Assembly: GCF_025457425.1 (NCBI RefSeq)
Contig: NZ_JAMXIA010000002.1
Span: forward strand, 62,001-126,000
Length of the DNA stretch: 64,000 nucleotides
Origin: Chryseobacterium foetidum
GTDB taxonomy: Bacteria > Bacteroidota > Bacteroidia > Flavobacteriales > Weeksellaceae
Direction of reading: 5' to 3'
Shown here: piece after piece, positions 27,767 to 36,766 of the stretch
Position numbering within the stretch: position 1 is the first letter of the stretch
Layout of the letters: each line of letters opens with the position of its first letter
Made by a program: the position numbers and the translations under genes
Notes under the pieces: generated by a model
The model's input: only the letters and a program-made list of their open reading frames with translations
What the model was told of the DNA's origin: nothing
Databases searched by the model: none

Positions 27767-27774
27767 CAAAAGTA
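27767..27774 (-). promoter_or_regulatory. -7 element TACTTTTG of the small Cys-rich unit
   Basis: An exact TAnnTTTG, exactly 25 nt (TTTG to palindrome) from operator site B, 30 nt before the start codon at 27736. Confidence 0.75.
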
Positions 27775-27795
27775 TTTAGATAATATCTGATTCAA

Positions 27796-27811
27796 TTACG
27801 GATATCCATAA
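27796..27811 (-). promoter_or_regulatory. Regulon operator site B: TTACGG-ATAT-CCATAA
   Basis: The same 6-4-6 palindrome with one substitution (C for T). Position and spacing to the -7 element are identical to site A. Confidence 0.75.
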
Positions 27812-27868
27812 ATTATAAACTATTTAATTTATTAGAAAGTTTATAGGAATTTGAAAATGTATTAATTT

Positions 27869-28534
27869 TTAAATGATGCCCAAATCCTTGCAGAATGCAA
27901 TAAGCTGTTCATTGTTAGTAATGCCCAGCTCCTCTTTCAGCACATTTAATCTTTTTTCTATACTGCTGAGACTGTTTGGCTTTATGTTGTTATTAACCAA
28001 ATATGTTGGAATGTTTTTTTGTAGAATTCCCTGAGAAAGAAGAGAGACTAACGTAACATCGAAAGACGAAAATTCGTAGCTGTTAAATTTTTTCACATCT
28101 TGCCTCGCTTCCAAAGAGAGATAATTGTTGCCTTTGAATACTTCAGAGACGGCATTCTTTAGGTCTTTGCCATCATTTCTGCCTTTTCTTACATAACCAT
28201 TTATTTTGTAGTTGTTGAATAATGAATCTATAATTCCTGATTTATTTTCAGAGGAAAAAAAAATTACTTTCAAAGAGGGATGAATCTCACGTATTTCCTT
28301 AACCATCTCCCGACCATCTTTTAAGCGCTGCTCCCTGTGATCAGCATCAAAATAAAGGTCGGTTATGAGTAAATCATAAGGATTATTATCCCTGAAACTT
28401 TTTTTTATTTTTTCCACAGCATCATCGCAGTAATGTACATAATCAACTACTGATATTTTTAATTCATCCGCTGTTCTCTGCACAGATAAATTGAGAGTTT
28501 CATGATCTTCTGCGATTAAAACTTTTTTAAACAT
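27869..28534 (-). CDS. LuxR-type response regulator, 221 aa
   Basis: A receiver domain fills residues 1-125, with acidic pocket ED at 9-10, phospho-acceptor D59 in DLLITDLYFD, the Ser pair in VIFFSSE and Lys in YVRKG. The C-terminal ~65 residues form a LuxR/GerE-like helix-turn-helix (LLSQGILQKNIPTYLVNN, SSIEKRLNVLKEELGITN). The gene follows the histidine kinase by 12 nt and is its partner. LuxR-type regulators bind short palindromes and often activate from -41.5. The regulator is therefore the leading candidate for binding the TTAYGG-N4-CCATAA sites that surround it; this is inferred from position and not proven. Confidence 0.88.
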   Translation of the reverse strand: MFKKVLIAEDHETLNLSVQRTADELKISVVDYVHYCDDAVEKIKKSFRDNNPYDLLITDLYFDADHREQRLKDGREMVKEIREIHPSLKVIFFSSENKSGIIDSLFNNYKINGYVRKGRNDGKDLKNAVSEVFKGNNYLSLEARQDVKKFNSYEFSSFDVTLVSLLSQGILQKNIPTYLVNNNIKPNSLSSIEKRLNVLKEELGITNNEQLIAFCKDLGII

Positions 28535-28546
28535 AGTATTTTAGTT

Positions 28547-30214
28547 TTACGAAACAGGTAAAGAGAAGTTTACTTCCAGTCCTTTTTCAGTTTGAGTTTC
28601 AAAAGTAATATACCCACCTATATTCTCAATACGGTTAACCATATTGCGAATACCATTTTTTAAAATAGTTTCATTGCTGATTCCAATTCCAGTATCAGAA
28701 TAGGATACCTTGACCTTTGCGAAAGTTCTTTCGAATCTCAAGGTAACACGATCTGCTCTACTGTGTTTTTTCATATTAATCAGCAATTCACGCAGAACCT
28801 GATAGATTTCAGATTTATTAGCTTCAGAAATATCTTCCCAAACCTCTGGACCATTTCCAATTAAAATTGTATTTACCTGATCATTCTTAAAGTAGCTCAG
28901 CAGTTTACTTATCTTTTCACTGAAAATTTCAGAATGATCTTCATTTTCGGTATTGTCGTATGAAATATTTCTTGATCTATTGTACACATATTCGAGATCA
29001 TCCAAGGTTTCATCTCTATTGATATCCAGATGATTCTCCAATTTTGTCATTACCTGATAGATTCCATTCGCTACAACATCATGTACCTTTTTGGAATATT
29101 TTAATTCTGTGTTTTTGACTTCTAATTCTTTTTCCTGTTTAAGTCTGTTACGCCTTTTCTGATACCAGATCAAACCTCCCATTAGTAAACTTAAAAGCGC
29201 TCCAACGACAATATTGCGGTAAAGCAATTTATTTTCATTCAGAAGATCTTTTGCCTGAAGCTCAATATTTCGTGCCTCAGTTTTTGCAATGTTGGATTTT
29301 ATGAGAGCAAACTGATTTTTAGCTTTACCTCGCGAAATAATAATGCTATCATTTAAAAGTTGAAATTTTTTAAAATATTGAAGGTAATTTTTTCTGTCAA
29401 GATTTATAATTTTCTGTAATGCCTGTAACTGATCTTCAGGATTTTGAATTTTAATGGATGTCTCCAACATCTTATTTGCGTAAATTAATGCAGAATCAAT
29501 CCTTGATCGAGAATAATAATCCGACAATGTCGAATAACTTGAGTTCATTTCAGTTTGATCTGACAAATTTTTTCTGATGTTTAACGCTTGCCAATATTTT
29601 GACAGAGGATTTTTTTTGTGCAATAAAAATTCAGCCGTAGCTAAGTTGTTTAACGATCTAGCAAAGCCGGTGGAATCTGTTGTTTGGTTAGAAAGATGAA
29701 GATAACGTATTGCCTGAGTATAATTTCCAACACTTGTCAAGACTTCACCCATATTATTATAATATACAAGTCTATTAGCATCATCGTCCGTAAACTTTAT
29801 AGTTTTTTTGTAAAAGCTTATTGCATCTTCGTAGTTATATAGAAAGGAAGAAGCAATTGCCATGTTGTTATAATTTCTTGCGAGATTTATTCTAACAAGT
29901 TTATCATTTTGATTAATGAGAAATTTTTCAGCCTCCAATGATGTTTCTATGCCTCCATAAAAGTCTCCTGTCTTTGTCTGGATAATAGCCATGTTGATGA
30001 GTGATTGTGCTGCACCAATTGAATCACCGGTAATAATGTAATCAATCTTAGCTTTATTATAATGATAATATGCAGAATCAGGCATCGCCGATTCTCTAAA
30101 TTTTCGGGCTATTGCGTATTCCTGGTTATCCTTTCCGTTTTTTGTATTACCTGGAATTTCTTTTTTACAAGAGATTAGCAGCAATCCACAGATTGTATAT
30201 ATTATCTTTTTCAA
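28547..30214 (-). CDS. TPR-containing lipoprotein sensor histidine kinase, 555 aa
   Basis: A lipobox (LLLISC, Cys 16) starts a periplasmic sensor made of TPR repeats (about 40-290: NNMAIASSFLYNYEDAISFY, YYNNMGEVLTSVGNYTQAIR). A coiled coil follows, then one membrane helix (about 334-351), a HisKA_3-type phospho-acceptor H378 in KVHDVVANG, and a GHKL ATPase (IYQVLRELLINMKKHS; DTGIGIS). This architecture is common for Bacteroidota kinases paired with LuxR-type regulators. Its own promoter region lacks the regulon palindrome. What the TPR sensor detects is unknown. Confidence 0.88.
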   Translation of the reverse strand: MKKIIYTICGLLLISCKKEIPGNTKNGKDNQEYAIARKFRESAMPDSAYYHYNKAKIDYIITGDSIGAAQSLINMAIIQTKTGDFYGGIETSLEAEKFLINQNDKLVRINLARNYNNMAIASSFLYNYEDAISFYKKTIKFTDDDANRLVYYNNMGEVLTSVGNYTQAIRYLHLSNQTTDSTGFARSLNNLATAEFLLHKKNPLSKYWQALNIRKNLSDQTEMNSSYSTLSDYYSRSRIDSALIYANKMLETSIKIQNPEDQLQALQKIINLDRKNYLQYFKKFQLLNDSIIISRGKAKNQFALIKSNIAKTEARNIELQAKDLLNENKLLYRNIVVGALLSLLMGGLIWYQKRRNRLKQEKELEVKNTELKYSKKVHDVVANGIYQVMTKLENHLDINRDETLDDLEYVYNRSRNISYDNTENEDHSEIFSEKISKLLSYFKNDQVNTILIGNGPEVWEDISEANKSEIYQVLRELLINMKKHSRADRVTLRFERTFAKVKVSYSDTGIGISNETILKNGIRNMVNRIENIGGYITFETQTEKGLEVNFSLPVS

Positions 30215-30241
30215 GTTATTTAGTTTGACTGCAAATTATAA

Positions 30242-30270
30242 AAAAAAGGACAGATTACATAAATCTGCCC
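30242..30270 (-). terminator. Terminator of the Gly/Pro-rich small gene
   Basis: On the minus strand GGGCAGATT-N5-AATCTGTCC (one G-U pair) is followed by seven Ts, just after the stop codon at 30281. Confidence 0.8.
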
Positions 30271-30280
30271 TTCAATTATT

Positions 30281-30499
30281 TTAAGGTCTTGGACTCGGGG
30301 GTGGTGTTTGACCCGTGTTCCCACTTGTACTGCCACCTCCGCCAGGTCCTCCGGTTCCATCATCCCCGGTTCCCGGACTGCCGCCACCCCCTGGGTTTAC
30401 GGTCTGCATACTGATATTATTTGTGCTATTATTGCTGCACGTATTTCCGTTATTGTTTCCGAATGCTAAGCCAAGTAGCATCAATAAGAGTTGTATCAC
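30281..30499 (-). CDS. Small exported Gly/Pro-rich protein, 72 aa
   Basis: A hydrophobic start (MIQLLLMLLGLAFG) is followed by a low-complexity region rich in Asn, Gly, Thr and Pro (NPGGGGSPGTGDDGTGGPGG), ending QTPPPSPRP. It could be a small exported disordered protein. A clear terminator follows it, which supports a real transcription unit. It lies between the kinase and the HTH-membrane gene, transcribed away from the latter. No regulon site lies at the right distance from its start. Confidence 0.5.
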   Translation of the reverse strand: MIQLLLMLLGLAFGNNNGNTCSNNSTNNISMQTVNPGGGGSPGTGDDGTGGPGGGGSTSGNTGQTPPPSPRP

Positions 30500-30849
30500 T
30501 GTTTTAAAATTTAAAAATTGACATTGGTGTTCTTCCCCGCAAAACTGATTGCAGGCGGTGTTACACGTTTTTGAAAAAAGAAGCGCTTCTTAAATTTTGG
30601 GAAGTGAAACCCTTGAAAACGGAAAAGAAACCTCTGCTTCCCAACCCATAGATCAATCCTCCGTTTTCTCAGATATTCTGAAATCAGATTGTTGATGATT
30701 TTTTAGTTTCTCACTGATTTCTATGGCAAAGTAACGATGTCATCGAGGCTAAAACATTGACAGATTTTTGACAGCGTCTGACAAATCTTTGACTTTGAAC
30801 ATTCAGATATAAATTCAATGCAGAATTATTTTTCGATTAAACAGTCTTT
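30500..30849. other. Intergenic region between divergent units
   Basis: No open frame of note. It contains a G/A-rich stretch around 30590-30640 and some imperfect repeats, but nothing that can be named. Confidence 0.5.
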
Positions 30850-30865
30850 TTATGGTTTACCATAA
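30850..30865 (+). promoter_or_regulatory. Regulon operator site C: TTATGG-TTTA-CCATAA
   Basis: Identical core to site A, here directing rightward transcription into the HTH-membrane gene and probably the Shango-like operon. A near-consensus -7 element TTGTTTTG (30887-30894) follows at exactly the shared 25-nt spacing. Confidence 0.78.
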
Positions 30866-30914
30866 TGTAATGTGGAAAATAATTGCTTGTTTTGTAATAA
30901 CTTAATAATCATGT

Positions 30915-31700
30915 ATGTCCACTAAAAAACAATTATTACAAGAGGTTTTCTGTAAAGCCCGCAGGGAGTCTGGAAAGGGCACAAAAAATGGTTTAGCTGA
31001 GTACTTAGTAGTAAAGCTTGAAGAAAATTTAGATTTTGGAATATCGGAGCGTACTCTTAATCGTTATTACAATACGTACATAGCAGAAACAGCAGGAGAT
31101 AAAGAAATAGAAATTGATTCTTTCACATTGAATAAGATGAGTCAGTATATTGGTTATAAATCTTTTGAACATTTTACCAATCCTGATGAATTTATTCTGG
31201 ATGAAGTTGATGCAGGATATATTCGTAGGCCACTGGGATTAAGTGGTGATTTCTCAAAAGTTGCAAAGGGCGGATTGCACATCAATATTCAGAACGTAAT
31301 TAAAATCCCGGATTTTATTAAAAATAATAAAGGAATGAGTTTCGGATTTATAGGTTTACTTATTGCTAGTGGATCTTTCGCTCACTTCAACGGATATTTC
31401 AAAAAAAAGGATCATATGTACTGGAACGGGACGGAGTACAGGTTAACTTATGTGACTGATCTAAATCCTAAACATGACGTCATTGTATTAGACACGATCA
31501 AGTTTAAATATTTTAAGAAAATCACGCGTCCAGACACCTTAAGAATTGATAACGGACTTGAAAATGTCTGGTACTCAAAATTTCAGAATCATGTTGATTT
31601 CTTTACAATGGATGGTATTAATCCTGACAATGATAAAGAACTTAAGCCGGCTACAGCACATATCTTAGAAAAACATGCTGGAAAATTAACATCTAAATAA
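30915..31700 (+). CDS. HTH-like protein with one membrane helix, 261 aa
   Basis: The N-terminal ~95 residues are helical and resemble a DNA-binding module of Bacteroidota (ARRESGKGTKNGLAEYLVVK, ISERTLNRYYNTYI, LNKMSQYIGYKSFEHF). One hydrophobic helix follows around 150-165 (MSFGFIGLLIASGSFAHF), then an extracytoplasmic-type domain of ~90 residues. It may be a membrane-bound transcription or signalling protein. It is the first gene after operator C. No terminator and no TAnnTTTG are seen in the 93 nt before the next gene, so it probably heads the transcript of the downstream three-gene defence operon. It could be an alternative binder of the palindromes. Confidence 0.6.
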   Translation: MSTKKQLLQEVFCKARRESGKGTKNGLAEYLVVKLEENLDFGISERTLNRYYNTYIAETAGDKEIEIDSFTLNKMSQYIGYKSFEHFTNPDEFILDEVDAGYIRRPLGLSGDFSKVAKGGLHINIQNVIKIPDFIKNNKGMSFGFIGLLIASGSFAHFNGYFKKKDHMYWNGTEYRLTYVTDLNPKHDVIVLDTIKFKYFKKITRPDTLRIDNGLENVWYSKFQNHVDFFTMDGINPDNDKELKPATAHILEKHAGKLTSK

Positions 31701-31793
31701 AATAATTGTATGATTTTTAATTTAAAGTTTTTAATACATTAGATACAGAAATAAAAGTTTCTTATCTTAGTAGGACTATAACCTTCAACTTAC

Positions 31794-33278
31794 ATGGAAA
31801 ACACCAATACAAACGCATCTCGCGAAAGTGATTTTATCATTGATGTTTCAGATTTGCAGGAAGTACAGATTAATTATGGAAGTCAAACTTTTGTGGATAA
31901 TCCTTCGAATTCGAGGTCAAGAACTGAAACTCCCATTTCAAGGAATGAATGGAGGATTGGTCAAAAGTATTGTAAAAAATTATCTCTTAGCGAAAATCAG
32001 ATAAATCTTTTAGATCGCTTAGCATTTAATAATAATGTTTTTAATGAGATTGATTTCTGTCGTGTTCAGATATTGAAGCAATTTCTAAGAATGTTAGATT
32101 ATTTTGATAGAGATTGTAAACCCGTTAATAGAGCTTATGCAACCGTTCTGGACGAACTAACAGAAATCATTATTGTTTTAGAATATAACTACAGGCGAGA
32201 AAGTTTGAATTATAAATATACTTTTGAATCAATTCAATCGGAAATCTTAAACCATCTTCTGAAGTTATGTGAGAATAATGTTCGTGAAGTTTATGCAATA
32301 AAACGTAAAATTAATGCTGATTTCAAATATACCAAGCCAGAGATAACAGATAAATATAACAAGAAAATAGTTTTAAAAGCAGATGTTTTTCTTGAAATAA
32401 ATAAGCATCAGGTTTTAGATGCTGATCATCGGACAAATATAATTTTGAATGAGACCACTACCAATCGATGGAAAGATAAATACGAATATATTGTATCTGA
32501 TTACAGTAGCTCAGTGTCATTTGAGAGAGAAATTGAAAGATTAGCAGAGGTAAATAGAAAAAATCCTTCATTGGATACAATTTATTACGAAGCTTCAAAA
32601 TTTATCAGTACATATGATAAAAATGCCTCTCTAAGATTGTATTTCCATTATCTGGAAATAGATTTAAACAGCAGTAAGTTTGACAGAAAACAGCTTACAA
32701 AAAGCATTCAGAAAAATCTCTTTTCTACGTCAGAACAATTTGAAGATTTTGAAAATATTGTGAATGAGTTTATTCTTAATAAAAATCTGAAAATTGCTTT
32801 TGAGAGTCTTAATAAAATCTATCTGCCAAAGCGAAAAAAGCTTGTTATTGATCGATCGGAGATCGATCGTGTCCAAAAATTAGATTTGGAAACTTCCCAA
32901 AAATTGGGCGATTTGCTTGCAGATGAAAATGAAGTTCCAGATGTACAAGTATCAGACTTAATTCCACAGGATGATGACAATATACAATTTAATGTGACAA
33001 AACCAATCGAAGCTGGAGTTTCGTCTAAATATTTGCATTGTCTTAACTTAAACGATACGCAACAGGAAGTTTTAGATTATTTTGAAAAGAACGGAATGAA
33101 TATTTTACAGTCCGATTTTGAAGATTTTATGAGAACCAAACAACTATTTGTGAGTGCTACATTAGAATCTATTAACGATACATTATATGATGTGCTAGAC
33201 GATGTTTTAATTGAGGAAGATGAAGATTATTTTATTATAAATAACGAATATTTTAAAAAACTACTTAACAATGATTAG
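31794..33278 (+). CDS. sngA: TerB-C domain protein, Shango component SngA-like, 494 aa
   Basis: Most of the protein is helical, with no enzymatic motif. The last ~100 residues match the TerB-C pattern: helix NDTQQEVLDYFEKNGMNILQ, then ATLESINDTLYDVLDDVLIE and EDEDYFIINNEYFKKLL. In known Shango systems a TerB-domain protein (SngA) is encoded with an ATPase (SngB) and a helicase (SngC); all three are present here in that order. It overlaps the ATPase gene by 8 nt, so translation is coupled. The name rests on domain content and gene order; the N-terminal half is diverged. Confidence 0.68.
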   Translation: MENTNTNASRESDFIIDVSDLQEVQINYGSQTFVDNPSNSRSRTETPISRNEWRIGQKYCKKLSLSENQINLLDRLAFNNNVFNEIDFCRVQILKQFLRMLDYFDRDCKPVNRAYATVLDELTEIIIVLEYNYRRESLNYKYTFESIQSEILNHLLKLCENNVREVYAIKRKINADFKYTKPEITDKYNKKIVLKADVFLEINKHQVLDADHRTNIILNETTTNRWKDKYEYIVSDYSSSVSFEREIERLAEVNRKNPSLDTIYYEASKFISTYDKNASLRLYFHYLEIDLNSSKFDRKQLTKSIQKNLFSTSEQFEDFENIVNEFILNKNLKIAFESLNKIYLPKRKKLVIDRSEIDRVQKLDLETSQKLGDLLADENEVPDVQVSDLIPQDDDNIQFNVTKPIEAGVSSKYLHCLNLNDTQQEVLDYFEKNGMNILQSDFEDFMRTKQLFVSATLESINDTLYDVLDDVLIEEDEDYFIINNEYFKKLLNND

Positions 33279-34587
33279 TAATATTAAACCAAAAGAAGCT
33301 ACATCGATTATCAATTCTCTGACAGGTGGAGTTGTTCCAAAAATAGGAGTGCAACATATTGCTGTTGGCAGGTCTGAAGAAGTCAATGCGGCAATCACCT
33401 CACTTGAAGAAGTCAAGAACGGTCATAGTATTGTCAAATTTTGGATTGGAGATTTTGGAAGTGGAAAGTCATTTATGCTCCATCTTCTAAATACGGTTGC
33501 AATGAAACAGAAATTTGTTGTCGCAAACGCAGATTTCACCCCTGATAACAGATTATATTCCAATGATGGTAAGAGCGTTATTTTATATTCAGCTATTATG
33601 GATAATATAGCCATTCAGACTAAACCCGAAGGAGGAGCATTACCAATACTTCTTGAAAAATGGATTGAGCAGGTGATTAGCAGGACAGCAGAAGAAAACA
33701 AAATTTTATTGACAGACATCCGAAGTGAGCAGTATAGAGATTTAATCAGAAACTCAATCATGAGAACGGTCAATGAGATTACTGAAGTAGGTGGTTTTGA
33801 TTTCGGTTCTGTTATTGTCAAATACTATGATGGATATATCAATAATGACGAACTTTTAAGAAGAAATGCACTCAAATGGCTTAAAGGTGAATATGCTACT
33901 AAGACTGAAGCACGTCAGGATTTAGGTATTAGAGAAATAATTAACGACAGCAATTACTATGATATGCTGAAGAATTTCTGTAAATTGTTTGTCAACATGG
34001 GATACAGTGGTTTTATGATAAATCTGGATGAAGCAATTAATCTTTATAAGATTTCAACTTCCGCTGTTCGTGAGAAAAATTTTGAAAAAATACTCAGCAT
34101 TTATAATGACTGTTTTCAAGGAAAAGTTTCTAATCTTTTCATCAATTTTGCGGGAACAAAAGATTTTCTTGAAAATGAAAGGAGAGGTTTATTTAGTTAT
34201 AAGGCATTAAAGTCCAGATTGGAAAGCAATAAATTTGAGAGTCTTGAAATCAGAGATTATGCTCAACCTGTAATAAAATTACAACCTCTTGACCACAACG
34301 AAATATTCGTATTACTTAAAAAGTTGAAGTTCATCTTTAATTTTAATTATAAAACAGAACTAAACGTTTCAGACGATGACATTTCAGTATTTATGGAAGA
34401 AATGTTCAACAAACCTGGTGCTTCAGAATTTTTAACTCCAAGAGAAGTTATCAGGGATTTTCTGAATATTTTAAATATCATCAGACAAAATCCGGATGTA
34501 GATAAAAAACGTCTGTTCGGTGAGATTGAAATCTCTGACGAAAGGCCCAATGATCTGGCCATTTTAGATAGTATTGAAGAGCTATGA
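33271..34587 (+). CDS. sngB: BrxC/BrxD-type P-loop ATPase (DUF2791), Shango SngB-like, 438 aa
   Basis: The N terminus IINSLTGGVVPKIGVQHIAV leads into a GRSEE motif and a Walker A GDFGSGKS (residues 60-67). Walker B with a helical insert is visible as GFMINLDEAINL. This is the ATPase family once called DUF2791, shared by BREX BrxC/BrxD and Ter-linked DNA-processing operons. It probably powers assembly or movement of a complex with the helicase on DNA. The stop overlaps the helicase start by 4 nt (ATGA), which argues for fixed stoichiometry. Confidence 0.78.
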   Translation: MISNIKPKEATSIINSLTGGVVPKIGVQHIAVGRSEEVNAAITSLEEVKNGHSIVKFWIGDFGSGKSFMLHLLNTVAMKQKFVVANADFTPDNRLYSNDGKSVILYSAIMDNIAIQTKPEGGALPILLEKWIEQVISRTAEENKILLTDIRSEQYRDLIRNSIMRTVNEITEVGGFDFGSVIVKYYDGYINNDELLRRNALKWLKGEYATKTEARQDLGIREIINDSNYYDMLKNFCKLFVNMGYSGFMINLDEAINLYKISTSAVREKNFEKILSIYNDCFQGKVSNLFINFAGTKDFLENERRGLFSYKALKSRLESNKFESLEIRDYAQPVIKLQPLDHNEIFVLLKKLKFIFNFNYKTELNVSDDDISVFMEEMFNKPGASEFLTPREVIRDFLNILNIIRQNPDVDKKRLFGEIEISDERPNDLAILDSIEEL

Positions 34588-36725
34588 CAGCCTTTGATTT
34601 GCTATCGGAACCAATCCGAAAATATATTAGAGATCAGCGCTGGGAAAGTCTTCGAAAAATTCAAGAGGCAACGATTCCAAGAATTCTAGAGACAGAAAAT
34701 AATTATGTTATTATATCAAGGACAGCTTCAGGTAAAACAGAAGCTGCTTTCCTTCCTATTCTTTCAAAAGTGAACTTTAAAGAAAAGGGAGTTAAAGTAT
34801 TATATATTTCTCCACTGATAGCCTTAATTAATGACCAATTTGTAAGGGTTGAAGAGCTTTGCGATTACTTAGACGTAAAAGTTACGAAATGGCACGGAGA
34901 GGCTTCAAAGGCTCAAAAAGATCATCTGATAAAAAATCCTGAAGGAATTGTTTTAATTACTCCTGAGTCTTTGGAAGCGATGTTTGTGAATAGACCTCAA
35001 AATATTCAACATCTCTTTTCCTCGCTAGATTACATCGTCATTGATGAAATTCATTCCTTTCTGGGTTCTGAAAGAGGGTTACACTTAAAGTCGCTTTTAA
35101 GCAGGCTTCAACAAGTCAATTGCAGTCGTTTTAGTGTTGTTGGGTTATCAGCTACGGTAAGCGATGTAAATCAATATGCGGAACTTAAAGATTACTTAGC
35201 GAACTCTGAGAACACAACAATTCTTCGTGATACTACAGCAAAACCGATTAATGCTCTCTTTAAATATTTTCCAGGAAGTGTTGAAGAATTACCTCTTGAT
35301 CTTTTGAAAGATTTATACGTCCGGACTCGGGATTCTAAAATATTGGTATTTCCCAATGCTAGAGGACGGGTGGAGGAAGTTGCAGTTAAACTGAAAAAGA
35401 TTTCGGAAAGAGTTGGTGGACATCAGAATTATTTTTCACATCATTCATCGGTTGATAAAGAAGTACGAGAGTATGTAGAGTTTTTTGCAAAGAGCGCAAA
35501 AATGGAAAATTTCTGCATTTCATGTACATCAACTTTAGAACTGGGAATTGATATTGGAAATGTTGATGAAATGGTGCAGATTGATGCGACGCACAGTATT
35601 GCTTCGCTAATACAGCGTGTTGGAAGAAGTGGAAGAAGGGAAGGCAAATCCAGTAATCTTTATTTATATTCTACTGACAAATGGAGCCTTTTGCAGTCTC
35701 TTGCCTGCTGGTTATTGTATTCAGAACAATATATTGAGCCAATTCAGATTATTGAGAAACCTTACGATGTTTTAGTACATCAGATTTTGTCCATTGTAAA
35801 AGGAAGTTCCGGTTTGTATCTGAAAGAACTTCTAGCTAAAATAGCTGCAAATTCTACATTTAGCAATATTACTGAAGATGAGGTCAAAGAAATTATAGAT
35901 CATCTTCAAGAAATTGACTTTTTAGAGAAGTTAGGGCATGAATATATCGTTGGTGTAGAGGGAGAAAAAGTTGTCAATCACAAGGACTTTTACAGTATGT
36001 TTCATACACCAACATTCTTTAAGGTTTCAAGTCAGGGTGTTAAAATAGGAGATCTTCCTTTAAGTCCTCAGATAAAAGAAGATGAAAACATCTTTTTGTC
36101 TGCGAAAATATGGAAGATTAAATATGTCGATTATGAGATGAATAAGATTGAAGTTATTCGTACCAACGATGGTAAGAAACCGATATTTTTTGGTGGAGGT
36201 GCGGATACTGCTCACAGAATACGGGAGAAAATGCTGGAAGTGCTATTTTCAATTGTACAGTATGAATTCTTAGATAAAGTTGGACAGTTAGTTCTTGATG
36301 ATATGCGATCTGAATTTTCCGTATTTTCAGTGAATAATTATGAGTTTCAAAGGCCGTTGTTGAATAGCAATAATAATTTAGAAATGTTTTCTTTTGCGGG
36401 TTCTAAAATAAATAAATCGATCGGTTTTATATATGATTATTTAGGAATAGAATACGAGTATTTTGATCACCAATCTACCTTTACTTTTAAACAAAATACA
36501 GAGGCTGACTCCGTTAATAAAATTATATCATTCAGTCTGAGTGATATCGAAATTAATGATATTATCAGAAAGCATTTGGAGCTAAATCCTAAATTAATTA
36601 ATGTTTCTAAATGGGGAGCACACCTGCCTATAAAGTTTCAGATTGAAATCCTTAAAAACAAAGAATATGATTTTGAAGGATGTTTTAAATTTTTGAGGAA
36701 CCTTAATTTTATTGAAAACAATTAA
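34584..36725 (+). CDS. sngC: Lhr-like DEAD/DEAH helicase, Shango SngC-like, 713 aa
   Basis: Superfamily 2 helicase motifs are clear: motif I ISRTASGKTEAAF (about 44-56), motif II VIDEIHSFLGS, motif III VGLSATVS, motif V ELGIDIG and motif VI IQRVGRSGRREG. The spacing and the long region after motif VI (residues 400-713) resemble Lhr-type helicases with accessory winged-helix parts. As the last gene of the three-gene operon it ends 3 nt before a strong bidirectional terminator. The expected role is ATP-driven DNA or RNA remodelling in anti-phage defence. Confidence 0.8.
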   Translation: MTAFDLLSEPIRKYIRDQRWESLRKIQEATIPRILETENNYVIISRTASGKTEAAFLPILSKVNFKEKGVKVLYISPLIALINDQFVRVEELCDYLDVKVTKWHGEASKAQKDHLIKNPEGIVLITPESLEAMFVNRPQNIQHLFSSLDYIVIDEIHSFLGSERGLHLKSLLSRLQQVNCSRFSVVGLSATVSDVNQYAELKDYLANSENTTILRDTTAKPINALFKYFPGSVEELPLDLLKDLYVRTRDSKILVFPNARGRVEEVAVKLKKISERVGGHQNYFSHHSSVDKEVREYVEFFAKSAKMENFCISCTSTLELGIDIGNVDEMVQIDATHSIASLIQRVGRSGRREGKSSNLYLYSTDKWSLLQSLACWLLYSEQYIEPIQIIEKPYDVLVHQILSIVKGSSGLYLKELLAKIAANSTFSNITEDEVKEIIDHLQEIDFLEKLGHEYIVGVEGEKVVNHKDFYSMFHTPTFFKVSSQGVKIGDLPLSPQIKEDENIFLSAKIWKIKYVDYEMNKIEVIRTNDGKKPIFFGGGADTAHRIREKMLEVLFSIVQYEFLDKVGQLVLDDMRSEFSVFSVNNYEFQRPLLNSNNNLEMFSFAGSKINKSIGFIYDYLGIEYEYFDHQSTFTFKQNTEADSVNKIISFSLSDIEINDIIRKHLELNPKLINVSKWGAHLPIKFQIEILKNKEYDFEGCFKFLRNLNFIENN

Positions 36726-36727
36726 AG

Positions 36728-36754
36728 GAAGCAGCTGTGTCAGCTGCTTCTTAG
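36728..36754. terminator. Bidirectional terminator after the helicase
   Basis: A perfect 10-bp stem GAAGCAGCTG / CAGCTGCTTC with a 3-nt loop, followed by TTAGTTTT. It serves the helicase on the plus strand and the small Pro-rich gene on the minus strand. Confidence 0.85.
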
Positions 36755-36766
36755 TTTTATCCAATT

